This document shows positions 7,808 to 15,713 of a stretch of 64,000 bases of DNA, piece by piece. The stretch is from Lachnospiraceae bacterium. GTDB taxonomy: Bacteria > Bacillota > Clostridia > Lachnospirales > Lachnospiraceae. The notes under the pieces are model-generated. The model saw only the letters and a list, made by a program, of their open reading frames with translations. It searched no databases and had not been told where the DNA came from. The position numbers were made by a program, and so were the translations under genes. The stretch is from positions 1 to 64,000 of the forward strand of contig CAJTFW010000006.1 in assembly GCA_910575445.1 (NCBI GenBank), read 5' to 3'. The number at the start of each line of letters is the position of its first letter. The stretch's first letter is position 1.

Positions 7808-8569
7808 ATGAAAATAGCAGTAACAGGAAAAGGCGGTGTTGGGAAAACCTCTTTTGCAGCAACACTGGCAAGGATTTTTGCAGAAGAAGGAAGGAATGTA
7901 CTGGCTGCCGACGCAGATCCAGACGCAAATCTGGGATTGGCTCTTGGTTTTCCAGAAGAGGTAGTTGATTCTATTATTCCGATTTCTAAAATGAGAAAAA
8001 TGATTGAAGAACGGACAGGGGCAGATAAAGATAATACATTTTATGTTTTGAATCCCAAAGTCAGTGATATCCCGGATAAGTACGGAAAGCTGTATAACGG
8101 TGTCCGTCTTCTGCTTCTTGGTACGGTGGATACAGCCGGTGGAGGCTGCGTGTGTCCTGAAAATGTTATATTAAAACGGATTATCAGTAATCTGGTGCTG
8201 CACCAAAAGGACGTGGTGATTCTTGACATGGAAGCAGGACTGGAACATCTGGCACGCGGGACAACATCCGGCATGGAGCAGTTTATTGTTGTAATTGAGC
8301 CTGGCACCCGGAGTATTCAGACTTACCGCAATGTAAAGCGTCTTGCCCTTGGACTGGGCGTGCAGCAGGTGAGAGTGGTTGCCAGTAAGGTAAGGGATGA
8401 ACAGGATGAAATTTTCATCCGGGAAAAAATACCAGAGGAAGATTTTCTGGGCTTTATTCATTATAATCAGGATATCCTCCTTGCAGATCGTATGGGCTTG
8501 TCTCCTTATGATTGCAGCAGAGAACTGGTACAGGAAGTAAAAGAAATTATAAAACGGATGGAGATGTAA
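7808..8569 (+). CDS. cooC: CooC-type nickel-insertion ATPase (paralogue 2)
   Basis: A 253-residue protein and the most typical CooC of the three: KGGVGKTS (8-15), ADADPDANLG (34-43), GGGCVCPEN with Cys-x-Cys at 114-116, and VILDMEAGLEHLARGT for the Walker B region. Known CooC/AcsF proteins dimerise through this Cys pair, bind Ni(II) or Zn(II) and couple ATP hydrolysis to maturation of carbon monoxide dehydrogenase or acetyl-CoA synthase. The AGGAG eight bases upstream supports the start. It lies between the Zn-ribbon gene and a DUF3786-like gene, two bases from the latter. Confidence 0.9.
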   Translation: MKIAVTGKGGVGKTSFAATLARIFAEEGRNVLAADADPDANLGLALGFPEEVVDSIIPISKMRKMIEERTGADKDNTFYVLNPKVSDIPDKYGKLYNGVRLLLLGTVDTAGGGCVCPENVILKRIISNLVLHQKDVVILDMEAGLEHLARGTTSGMEQFIVVIEPGTRSIQTYRNVKRLALGLGVQQVRVVASKVRDEQDEIFIREKIPEEDFLGFIHYNQDILLADRMGLSPYDCSRELVQEVKEIIKRMEM

Positions 8570-8571
8570 AT

Positions 8572-9267
8572 ATGACAGATGGAGCGCAGACTGTCCCCGG
8601 AGGGCATGGGAAGAAAATAGAATATGCGAAAGATAACATGGAGCGGATGCCTTATGAATATTACGTGGAAAAATTTAAGAGGTCTGATCCTGTCAGCATT
8701 AGTACAAGATTAGGGATTGTGTATAACCTTACAGGGCAGGAATTTATGTTTATGTTCATGGGGAGCCTTTATTATATCCATTATCCGGACTTTGAGGTCA
8801 GACATGGAAATCCGGAGACAGAGACGAGTACTTATTATCCGTTGGAAGAAGATATTTATACCAAAATACTTGTTTTAAGATACCTATTAAATGCCAGCGT
8901 ATTTCCTCATAATGGAGAATTTCGCTCTTACAAAGAGCTTCCGTCCGGAGATTTATATGCCCGGCAGTTTCAAGGCAGATGTATCTCAAGAATGAACCGT
9001 AAGTTTGGGAGCAGACTGGAAAAATTTAAAGAAATTATGGAATGTACAGGTGCGGTCCCAGTACACCTGGGGGATATTGGATACGAACTGGAATTGTTTG
9101 AGGAATTGTATCTGCGATTTATTTTCTGGGAAGGCGACGAAGAATTTCCGGCATCTTCGCAAATTTTGTTTTCCAGTAATTTTCCGGCTGCATTTGGGGC
9201 CTATGATTTGGCAGAGATAGGAGAAATCTGTATTAATACATTTTGTGCAATCGAAAAACAATTATAA
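8572..9267 (+). CDS. DUF3786-like protein (first copy)
   Basis: A 231-residue protein. The second half carries the pattern VHLGDIGYELELFEELYLRFIFWEGDEEFPASSQILF, which I associate with DUF3786 proteins often encoded near CODH/acetyl-CoA synthase and corrinoid genes; their biochemical role is unknown. The start ATG 8572 is two bases after the CooC stop. It is the last gene of the first unit, and the second structured leader begins directly after its stop codon. A second, divergent member of the same type closes the next operon, so each unit pairs a CooC with a DUF3786 protein. Confidence 0.7.
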   Translation: MTDGAQTVPGGHGKKIEYAKDNMERMPYEYYVEKFKRSDPVSISTRLGIVYNLTGQEFMFMFMGSLYYIHYPDFEVRHGNPETETSTYYPLEEDIYTKILVLRYLLNASVFPHNGEFRSYKELPSGDLYARQFQGRCISRMNRKFGSRLEKFKEIMECTGAVPVHLGDIGYELELFEELYLRFIFWEGDEEFPASSQILFSSNFPAAFGAYDLAEIGEICINTFCAIEKQL

Positions 9268-9454
9268 CCAGTCTAGCTAAGAAATGTTAAGTATTTATTA
9301 GAAAAAATTTCTGCTGGACGGTAAAGCTGCAAAGGCGCACAAGAGGAACTTTTATGAGTGCTTTTTCAAATAAAAGTTTCTCTCATTACTGGTGTGTCGA
9401 AGCAGCTTTACCCTTTAGTGCTGTCGCGCAGCGACTTTTATAGGAGGAAAGAAG
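9268..9454 (+). ncRNA. Structured 5' leader, copy 2, with extra hairpin
   Basis: A second copy of the leader at 3908. A 53-base core (9308-9360) differs from copy 1 at a single position. Stems: GTCTAGC (9271-9277)/GCTGGAC (9313-9319); GGTAAAGCTGC (9320-9330)/GCAGCTTTACC (9402-9412), here 11 perfect pairs; GGCGCAC (9334-9340)/GTGTGTC (9392-9398). Compared with copy 1 there is an insertion before the ribosome binding site, containing GTCGC-GCA-GCGAC followed by TTTT (9423-9439), which looks like a short intrinsic terminator. AGGAGG (9442-9447) then precedes ATG 9455. It starts right after the previous gene's stop, so it may act as an internal attenuator. Confidence 0.65.
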
Positions 9455-10237
9455 ATGAAAATAGCAGTATGTGGAAAAGGCGGAAGTGGGAAAAGCACAG
9501 TTACAACTTTGCTGGCAAAAGAATTAGCAGAAAGAGGCAGAAAGGTTCTTGTCATTGATTCAGATGAATCTAATTATGGATTGAGCAGGCAGCTGGGCGT
9601 GGACCTGCCTTTGGATTTTACTGCTTATTTTGGCGGGAAACAAAAAGCGATGCAGGATATGATGCTGTCCAATTTTACGCACCGGTTTTTTAATGAAACA
9701 TGGGAGATTCAGGACATACCAGAAGGATATTATTCTGAAAAGGACGGTGTAAAGCTGATGTCCAGCGGGAAGATCCATACAGCCAATGAGGGATGCGCCT
9801 GTACTATGGGGAATGTACTCACGCAGTTCATAGAACATTTAGTACTTTCTGAGGGGGAATATGCACTGATCGATATGGAGGCCGGGATTGAACATTTTGG
9901 CCGGGGAATTGATAACGGTGTGGATTTGATCCTTATGGTGGTAGAACCTTCCTATGAATCGCTGGCATTGACAGGGAAAGTTTCTGAACTGGGCACAAGC
10001 ATCGGGAAACCTGTCTATCTGGTGTTCAACAAAGTGGATGGGGAAAACCGGGAATGGATGAAGAAGAATGTATGTGAACGTGTGGAGATTCTATGTGAGA
10101 TATCTGCAGAAAAGAGTATTGCGGATGCAGGATTACAGGGAACAGAACTTTCAAACGGCTATCCGGCAATACTCCGTCTGACTGATTTTTTGGAAAAATG
10201 CGGCAGGGGAAAGGAGGCGCCGGCTCATGCAGGATAA
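9455..10237 (+). CDS. CooC-type ATPase (paralogue 3)
   Basis: A 260-residue SIMIBI ATPase with KGGSGKST (8-15), VIDSDESNYGLS at the position of the DADPDAN motif, a Cys-x-Cys (GCAC, 114-116) and ALIDMEAGIEHFGRG. The Cys pair places it with CooC-type metal-insertion ATPases, but the DSDESN variation and the long insert at 50-100 separate it from the two upstream paralogues, so it may serve a different metal or client. ATG 9455 follows AGGAGG by seven bases. It is the first gene after the second leader and overlaps the next gene by 11 bases. Confidence 0.85.
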   Translation: MKIAVCGKGGSGKSTVTTLLAKELAERGRKVLVIDSDESNYGLSRQLGVDLPLDFTAYFGGKQKAMQDMMLSNFTHRFFNETWEIQDIPEGYYSEKDGVKLMSSGKIHTANEGCACTMGNVLTQFIEHLVLSEGEYALIDMEAGIEHFGRGIDNGVDLILMVVEPSYESLALTGKVSELGTSIGKPVYLVFNKVDGENREWMKKNVCERVEILCEISAEKSIADAGLQGTELSNGYPAILRLTDFLEKCGRGKEAPAHAG

Positions 10238-10838
10238 CCGGGCATTTCAACAGATGCTGTTATCTGCAAAAGAACGCATATGCGTTCATGCACCGAAGGA
10301 GATTGCGAAGAAGAGCGGTGCGGTATTTCATAAGGACAAGTCCTTTTTTGAATTGCAGAGCTTAGATCAGAAGATTCAGATTACTTTTCCAGAGTGTACA
10401 TTCCAACCGTGGATTGATGAATGGCAGCAGCTTGTGATTCTTCATTATCTGGACCTGGCGGATGGAACGGAAGTATCCCCGGAAATGGTTTCCTTTGGAG
10501 CATTAAAGGATGGTCTTATCCGGGGAACGAAATTTGACCATGATATGGAAAGGGAGCTTGGAAGCTTTCTGGATGGAATGACCCAGGAGCAGCTTTGCAG
10601 GGTATGCGAAGGGCTTGGAGCGCAGCTTGTAGAAGAACGGGCGGATTTGTGCGCGGTATTTCCCTTTCTGCCCCGCTATCCCGTCTGGCTGAAGGTCTGG
10701 TTTGCGGATGATGAGTTTGAGGCATCTGGAAAGCTCCTGGTAAGCAGAAGCGCAGATCATTATCTGACCATTGAGGATGCGGTGACTGTGGGAGAGCTTC
10801 TGCTCTCAAAACTGAAGGGCATTTTTGATGAAACATAA
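10227..10838 (+). CDS. DUF3786-like protein (second copy)
   Basis: A 203-residue protein whose C-terminal part (FLPRYPVWLKVWFADDEFEA, then SADHYLTIEDAVTVGELL) follows the same pattern as the DUF3786-like protein ending at 9267, though overall similarity is low. AAAGGAGG (10209-10216) lies inside the end of the CooC gene and supports ATG 10227. No catalytic motif is evident. Pairing of each DUF3786-like gene with its own CooC argues that the two proteins act together. The gene converges with an AraC regulator 10 bases away. Confidence 0.7.
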   Translation: MQDNRAFQQMLLSAKERICVHAPKEIAKKSGAVFHKDKSFFELQSLDQKIQITFPECTFQPWIDEWQQLVILHYLDLADGTEVSPEMVSFGALKDGLIRGTKFDHDMERELGSFLDGMTQEQLCRVCEGLGAQLVEERADLCAVFPFLPRYPVWLKVWFADDEFEASGKLLVSRSADHYLTIEDAVTVGELLLSKLKGIFDET

Positions 10839-10848
10839 GGAGTTCCAG

Positions 10849-11757
10849 TCAGAGATGCCATTTTCGGTATTCGGTTGGGAGACATTGAAAAAATGTCTTA
10901 AACGCTGAGGTGAATTTGCTCTGGCTGTCATAACCGACAGCCTTTGCGATTTCAGCGATGCTCATTCCTGACTCCCGCAGCATTCTGGCGGCTTCTTCCA
11001 TGCGGTGCTCTTTGATGTGGGCGGCAATGGAAGTTCCATAAATAGCTTTAAAGGAGGCTTTTAAAGTAGTTGGATTGATTAAATATTGTCGGGAAAGTTC
11101 ATCTATTGTGATTCGCTGCTCTATATGCTGTGTCAGCTGTTCATGGATTTTCTGGACAATGTTTATCTGTTCGGATTGATATTCGGATAATCGCTGCTTA
11201 GGTGTGAGTTTTGCTTTACCAAGATAAAGAAGCAATTCTAAGGTCTTTATTTTCTGATAGGACAGTTTCAATTCTTCCGGCTGGTTATAAAATGCGGAAA
11301 AAATAGGTTCTGTCTGTTCATTCCCTGCAAGAAAAATCGGACTGTCATTCTGACAGAATTTTTCCGGCAATATGGTTTCAAAAATATTGCTGCCTTTCAA
11401 CAGTTCAGGAGGGCTTGTGACGGTTTCCTGTAAATCTATGCAGATAGTAAGCCCCTGGTAGATACCACCCGGAAAGCGAAGCACAGAATCCGTACAGGCT
11501 TTCATCGTATGCAGAGAAAAATCCCCCGGATTTAGATAAATACGGTTCCCGTTTTTCATTTCCCATACTATCTGCCCGGCTTTACAATAGTTAATCTGAA
11601 TGACGTGTGATAGGGCTTTATGCTTTACAGAAAGCGAATCAGATGAAAATTTCAGATAACATAACTCTATACCAGGATAAAGAGGAATAACTTCATTTGT
11701 GCTTTTTTGATGAAGACTTTCCACAACTTTTCGTATTTTTATCAATTCATCATTCAT
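10849..11757 (-). CDS. AraC-family transcriptional regulator
   Basis: A 302-residue protein with an N-terminal ligand-type domain (~1-190) and a complete C-terminal AraC domain: first helix-turn-helix ITIDELSRQYLINPTTLKAS, second MSIAEIAKAVGYDSQSKFTS, ending with the usual P-x-EYRKW. The start is placed at ATG 11757. An in-frame alternative further upstream would overlap the ArsR gene. It follows the ArsR gene by 10 bases on the same strand, so the two are probably co-transcribed. Targets are likely to be nearby metal or cofactor genes. Confidence 0.88.
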   Translation of the reverse strand: MNDELIKIRKVVESLHQKSTNEVIPLYPGIELCYLKFSSDSLSVKHKALSHVIQINYCKAGQIVWEMKNGNRIYLNPGDFSLHTMKACTDSVLRFPGGIYQGLTICIDLQETVTSPPELLKGSNIFETILPEKFCQNDSPIFLAGNEQTEPIFSAFYNQPEELKLSYQKIKTLELLLYLGKAKLTPKQRLSEYQSEQINIVQKIHEQLTQHIEQRITIDELSRQYLINPTTLKASFKAIYGTSIAAHIKEHRMEEAARMLRESGMSIAEIAKAVGYDSQSKFTSAFKTFFQCLPTEYRKWHL

Positions 11758-11767
11758 AGGGCAGACC

Positions 11768-12136
11768 TCACAATTTGGGGCAGGTGATTTCCATGACCTG
11801 CTCAATCATCTGGTGCAGCAGGCGTCCCTGTTCCGTATCTGCGGCACGGTAGTAAACTTCTTTTCCCTCACGGCGGCAGACAATCAGGCCGCTGTTCTTC
11901 AATGGACGGAGGTGGTGGGATACAGCCGGGCTTGACATATTCAACATATCAGAAATCTTGAGGACACATTTCTCCTGGTGGCAAAGAAGCCAGAAAATAC
12001 GAATTCTGGTGCTATCCCCAAGCTGCTTGAAAACCTCGGCTACCGTTTGAAAATAATCTACATGATTTAGCTGTTCCTGTATCAATTCTGTTTGCGGTCC
12101 TTCTCTGTGTCGGTGTGGTAATTTTGCCTGTTCCAT
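11768..12136 (-). CDS. ArsR/SmtB-family metal-responsive repressor
   Basis: A 122-residue winged-helix protein. The core LGDSTRIRIFWLLCHQEKCVLKISDMLNMSSPAVSHHL is typical of ArsR/SmtB repressors, and Cys residues near helix 3 (LLCHQEKC) plus a C-terminal CPKL could bind soft metals. It is divergent from the HMA/P-type ATPase genes. A perfect inverted repeat in the intergenic region (12254-12279) is the probable operator, giving a simple model: metal release derepresses both the regulator pair and the exporter. Confidence 0.88.
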   Translation of the reverse strand: MEQAKLPHRHREGPQTELIQEQLNHVDYFQTVAEVFKQLGDSTRIRIFWLLCHQEKCVLKISDMLNMSSPAVSHHLRPLKNSGLIVCRREGKEVYYRAADTEQGRLLHQMIEQVMEITCPKL

Positions 12137-12253
12137 ATTTTTCCTTTCTTTTTCGTTTGCATTTCGCCCAAATGGAAATACTTTTCGCCCGTTTGGGAGG
12201 GAATGCCTGAGATGTATTGACGAGTGCTTTTTTGTGTATTATACTGCAACCAT

Positions 12254-12279
12254 AATGATTAAACAAGTGCTTAATCATT
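12254..12279. promoter_or_regulatory. ArsR-type operator
   Basis: AATGATTAA (12254-12262) and TTAATCATT (12271-12279) are perfect complements separated by 8 bases, in the divergent region between the ArsR gene and the HMA gene. The size and A/T-rich arms match SmtB/CadC-type operators. Confidence 0.6.
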
Positions 12280-12318
12280 AAATTTTAAAAATAGAAAATA
12301 GCAAGGAGGACTTTTCCA

Positions 12319-12537
12319 ATGAAGAAGACTTACAAGATTGAGGTAGACTGTGCCAACTGTGCAAACCTGATGGAGGATGCGGCCCGCAAGACTGCCGGTG
12401 TGCAGAGCGCAACCGTCAATTTTATGACACAGAAGATGATTGTGGAATTTGATGAAGGGCAGGAGCCAAAGGATGTTATGAAAAATGTATTGGATGCCTG
12501 CAAAAAAGTGGAGCCGGACTGCGAGATTTTCCTTTAA
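12319..12537 (+). CDS. HMA-domain metal-binding protein (CopZ-like)
   Basis: A 72-residue single ferredoxin-like HMA domain with the metal-binding CxxC at 11-14 (DCANCANLM) and the usual spacing of the second half (VNFMTQKMIVEF). The AGGAGG six to eight bases upstream supports the start. The downstream P-type ATPase lacks its own N-terminal HMA domain, so this protein probably serves as the detached metal-delivery domain. CANC rather than the copper-chaperone pattern, and the ATPase class, favour Zn/Cd over Cu. Confidence 0.9.
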   Translation: MKKTYKIEVDCANCANLMEDAARKTAGVQSATVNFMTQKMIVEFDEGQEPKDVMKNVLDACKKVEPDCEIFL

Positions 12538-12557
12538 GCGGCAGCTGCCAATGATGG

Positions 12558-12703
12558 AATGACACCCTTAAAATGCGCCACTGCAATTTATACTGCATAT
12601 TAGACAGAGTTACAGTCAGGCGATATAACGAAAGGCCGCCAGCCATATGATTGACTTGAACAGGTTGATAAATTCTGGCGTCCTTGAGTATAGGGGTGTC
12701 ATT
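12558..12703. repeat. Intergenic inverted repeat between HMA and ATPase genes
   Basis: AATGACACCC (12558-12567) and GGGTGTCATT (12694-12703) are perfect inverted 10-mers enclosing 126 bases without an ORF. It could be a mobile-element remnant or a long hairpin affecting the ratio of HMA protein to exporter. Confidence 0.35.
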
Positions 12704-12753
12704 TTTGCTATTAACGATTAAATAATTAAGCATATTTTGAAAGGAATTTTACT

Positions 12754-14769
12754 ATGCAGGAATTAGTAATAAGCATACTGCTTACAGTTGTGATCATAAT
12801 GGCTGCCGTTCTTCTTATTTTTATCGGCGGCCGTAAAGACGGTATGACGAAAAAGCAAAGGGTTATGATGGTTCGGATTTTACTCAGTGCTGGAATCTTA
12901 CTGGCACTCCAGTTTATTTCCGCAGAGATGTTTGATACGGTTGATGAATACTTATTCCCGACTGCAGGAAGATGGCTTCGCTTTGCGTGCTATCTGATTG
13001 ATTATCTGATTATTGGGTATGACATTTTGCGGAAAGCAGCAAAGGGTATTAAAAACCGTCAGGTATTTGACGAGAGTTTTCTGATGGCAGTGGCTACGAT
13101 TGGAGCAATGGCACTGGCTATTTATGAGAATGGTGAATATCTGGAAGCGATTGCTGTTATGCTGTTTTATCAGATTGGGGAGTGGTTTCAGGGGTATGCG
13201 GTTGGAAAGAGCCGCCGCAATATCAGTAACCTGATGGATATTCGCCCCGATTATGCGAATGTAGAGAAAAATGGGAAATTGGAGCAGGTAGACCCGGATG
13301 AAGTAGGGATTGGCAGCGTGATTGTTGTACAGCCGGGAGAGAAAGTGCCGATTGACGGTATGATTGTTGAGGGAAGTTCCAGCCTGAATACCAGTGCGCT
13401 GACCGGGGAAAGTCTGCCGAGGGAGGTAAAGGTTGGCGACGAAATAATCAGCGGATGTATCAGTATGACCGGTGTATTGAAGATCCAGACCACAAAGGAG
13501 TTTGGGGAATCTACGGTTTCTAAGATTTTGGACTTGGTGGAAAATGCAAGCTCTCGCAAATCAAAATCAGAGGATTTTATCTCGAAGTTTGCAAAAATCT
13601 ATACACCGGCTGTCTGCTATGCAGCATTGGCGCTGGCGTTTCTCCCTCCTGTTGTCCGTATGCTTTTTATGGGGCTGTCTGCCGATTGGGGAGTCTGGAT
13701 TTACCGGGCATTGACATTCCTTGTTATCAGCTGCCCTTGTGCGCTTGTTATCAGTATTCCTTTAAGTTTCTTTGCAGGTATCGGAGGAGCAAGCAAGGAA
13801 GGTGTTTTGGTGAAAGGCTCCAATTATCTGGAAATCCTTTCCCAGACAAAATATGTTGTTTTTGACAAAACCGGAACCGTGACAAAAGGTGTCTTTGAAG
13901 TAAACGGGATTCACCATTCCACCATAGAGAATAAAAAACTATTGGAATATGCGGCTCTTGCAGAGAGTGCATCTTCCCACCCCATCAGCAAGAGTTTACA
14001 GCGGGCATATGGGAGAGAAATCGACAGAACCCGTGTATCGGATATACAGGAAATCAGCGGAAACGGTGTGACTGCAAAAGTAGATGGTATGGAGGTTGCA
14101 GCCGGGAATGACAAACTGATGAAACACTTGAATATTCCTTATCGGGATTGTCACCAGACCGGAACGATTATACACATGGCAGTGGGTGGGAAATATGCCG
14201 GTCATATCGTGATTTCCGATATTATCAAACCTCATTCCAAGGCGGCCATTGCGGAATTAAAGAAAGCAGGCGTTGATAAGACTGTCATGCTGACAGGCGA
14301 TGCAAAAAAAGTGGCAAATCAGGTTGCTTCCTCTCTTGGGATTGACGAGGTTTACAGCGAACTTCTGCCAGCAGATAAGGTTGAAAAAGTGGAAGAACTT
14401 CTTCGGGTGAAGCTGGGTAAGGCAAAGCTGGCATTTGTGGGTGACGGTATCAATGATGCCCCGGTTCTTTCCAGAGCAGATATTGGTATCGCTATGGGGG
14501 CAATGGGTTCCGATGCGGCAATCGAAGCGGCGGATATTGTACTGATGGATGATGATCCGATTAAGATTGCAAAAGCAATCAAGATTTCAAGGAAGTGTCT
14601 GCGGATTGTGTATCAGAATATTACAATGGCGCTTGTTGTAAAATTCGCCTGCCTTGCATTAGGGGCTGTGGGCATTGCAAATATGTATCTGGCAATTTTC
14701 GCAGATGTGGGCGTTATGATTCTTGCGGTGCTGAATGCAATCCGTTGTCTGTTTGTGAAAAAACTGTAA
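12754..14769 (+). CDS. P1B-type heavy-metal ATPase (Zn/Cd/Pb exporter)
   Basis: A 671-residue membrane pump. It has an N-terminal pair of membrane segments without an HMA domain, the actuator TGES motif (SALTGESLPREV), membrane CPC (327-329), phosphorylation site DKTGT (D371), the SSHP locus (SASSHPI), GDGINDAP and a terminal helix ADVGVMILAVLNAIR. CPC combined with an Asp in the last helices is characteristic of Zn(II)/Cd(II)/Pb(II) exporters (ZntA/CadA group). It is controlled with the HMA gene, and an ArsR gene follows 16 bases downstream. Confidence 0.93.
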   Translation: MQELVISILLTVVIIMAAVLLIFIGGRKDGMTKKQRVMMVRILLSAGILLALQFISAEMFDTVDEYLFPTAGRWLRFACYLIDYLIIGYDILRKAAKGIKNRQVFDESFLMAVATIGAMALAIYENGEYLEAIAVMLFYQIGEWFQGYAVGKSRRNISNLMDIRPDYANVEKNGKLEQVDPDEVGIGSVIVVQPGEKVPIDGMIVEGSSSLNTSALTGESLPREVKVGDEIISGCISMTGVLKIQTTKEFGESTVSKILDLVENASSRKSKSEDFISKFAKIYTPAVCYAALALAFLPPVVRMLFMGLSADWGVWIYRALTFLVISCPCALVISIPLSFFAGIGGASKEGVLVKGSNYLEILSQTKYVVFDKTGTVTKGVFEVNGIHHSTIENKKLLEYAALAESASSHPISKSLQRAYGREIDRTRVSDIQEISGNGVTAKVDGMEVAAGNDKLMKHLNIPYRDCHQTGTIIHMAVGGKYAGHIVISDIIKPHSKAAIAELKKAGVDKTVMLTGDAKKVANQVASSLGIDEVYSELLPADKVEKVEELLRVKLGKAKLAFVGDGINDAPVLSRADIGIAMGAMGSDAAIEAADIVLMDDDPIKIAKAIKISRKCLRIVYQNITMALVVKFACLALGAVGIANMYLAIFADVGVMILAVLNAIRCLFVKKL

Positions 14770-14785
14770 GGAAGGAGGGGTTCCT

Positions 14786-15091
14786 TTGGCGGAATATCAG
14801 GTCAGTCAAATTTATAAAGGGCTGAGAGAAGGTGATTTGTACATTCTTACGGAATTTTTTAAGATGCTTGGGAACCCTACCCGTATTCGTATCCTGCTTC
14901 TTTTAATGGAGCAGGATGCGAATGTCGGTGATCTGGCGGAGCAGCTTGGGATTACGCAGTCTGCGGTATCGCATCAGCTAAACTTGCTTAAATGGAATAA
15001 TCTGGTAAGGCGGCACAAAGATGGGAAAGGTGAAGCGTCCCACATACGTTGGGCGAGATTTGCTACAATGCGCTGTTTTTCTTTTCCATAA
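14786..15091 (+). pseudogene. ArsR-family repressor, 3' end replaced
   Basis: A TTG start (14786) with GGAGG upstream opens an ArsR/SmtB protein: ILTEFFKMLGNPTRIRILLLL, then LGITQSAVSHQLNLLKWNNLVRRHKDGK. The wing strand and C-terminal dimerisation helix expected next are replaced from about 15028 by unrelated sequence ending in CFSFP, so the protein is probably truncated at the end of the winged helix. This point marks the join between the metal-resistance cassette and the Rrf2-sirtuin block. Confidence 0.7.
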
Positions 15092-15138
15092 ATATAAATG
15101 CTTCTTGTTAGACTATTAGAGTTTGTTTGTTTCATAAA

Positions 15139-15564
15139 TCACTTTGAAATTCTTTCTAAATAAGAGTTTATAATATCCTGCAAAGAGATATTTCGCATGG
15201 AGTTTTCTACATCATTCTGAATTTGCCTATAGTAGTCGGCAAGAGCAAGCTGGATGTTTACGCCTACTCCACATTCAGGATTGGTGTGGGTATCCAAATG
15301 CAATAGTGGTTTTTCTTTTTCTACAGCTTTATAGATCTCCAAAAGAGAAGTTTTTTCTGGCGCTTTTCCCAGTTCCGGGGTTGCCTGACCACGGGAACTG
15401 CTGATTAGACCAGCGGCTTTTAACTGAGCCATGATTTGACGTACATAGGATGGATTTGTCTGGATACTGACTGCAATATCCGAGCTGGAAACAGTAGAAC
15501 TGCTGCTTTGATGGATAAAAACCAAAATATGCACGGCATCACTTAATCGTGTGGAATATTTCAT
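15139..15564 (-). CDS. Rrf2-family transcriptional regulator
   Basis: A 141-residue Rrf2 winged-helix protein: MKYSTRLSDAVHILVFIHQ, recognition helix NPSYVRQIMAQLKAAGLI, wing SSRGQATPELGK. Only one Cys (in NPECGVG) is evident, so a classic three-Cys Fe-S ligand set is not complete; it may sense by another mechanism. It is divergent from the first sirtuin gene. Two copies of a ~24-base direct repeat lie between them and are the probable binding sites. Confidence 0.88.
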   Translation of the reverse strand: MKYSTRLSDAVHILVFIHQSSSSTVSSSDIAVSIQTNPSYVRQIMAQLKAAGLISSSRGQATPELGKAPEKTSLLEIYKAVEKEKPLLHLDTHTNPECGVGVNIQLALADYYRQIQNDVENSMRNISLQDIINSYLERISK

Positions 15565-15584
15565 TTTTGCCTCCTGAAAAAAAT

Positions 15585-15650
15585 ACTTGCAATTTTATAA
15601 AATACATGTTATCATTCTTTGTGAACTTGCAATTTATAAAATAACATGCA
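15585..15650. promoter_or_regulatory. Duplicated Rrf2 operator-like repeat
   Basis: ACTTGCAATTTTATAAAATA at 15585 recurs at 15625 with a single-base deletion, both followed by CATG, at a 40-bp pitch (about four helical turns). The repeats lie in the divergent Rrf2/sirtuin promoter region, consistent with cooperative dimer binding. Confidence 0.55.
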
Positions 15651-15713
15651 ATGATGGATTTGTCAATTATAAGATGAGGTATGATATAAAAGTACAGATA
15701 GGAGAGTGGAACA

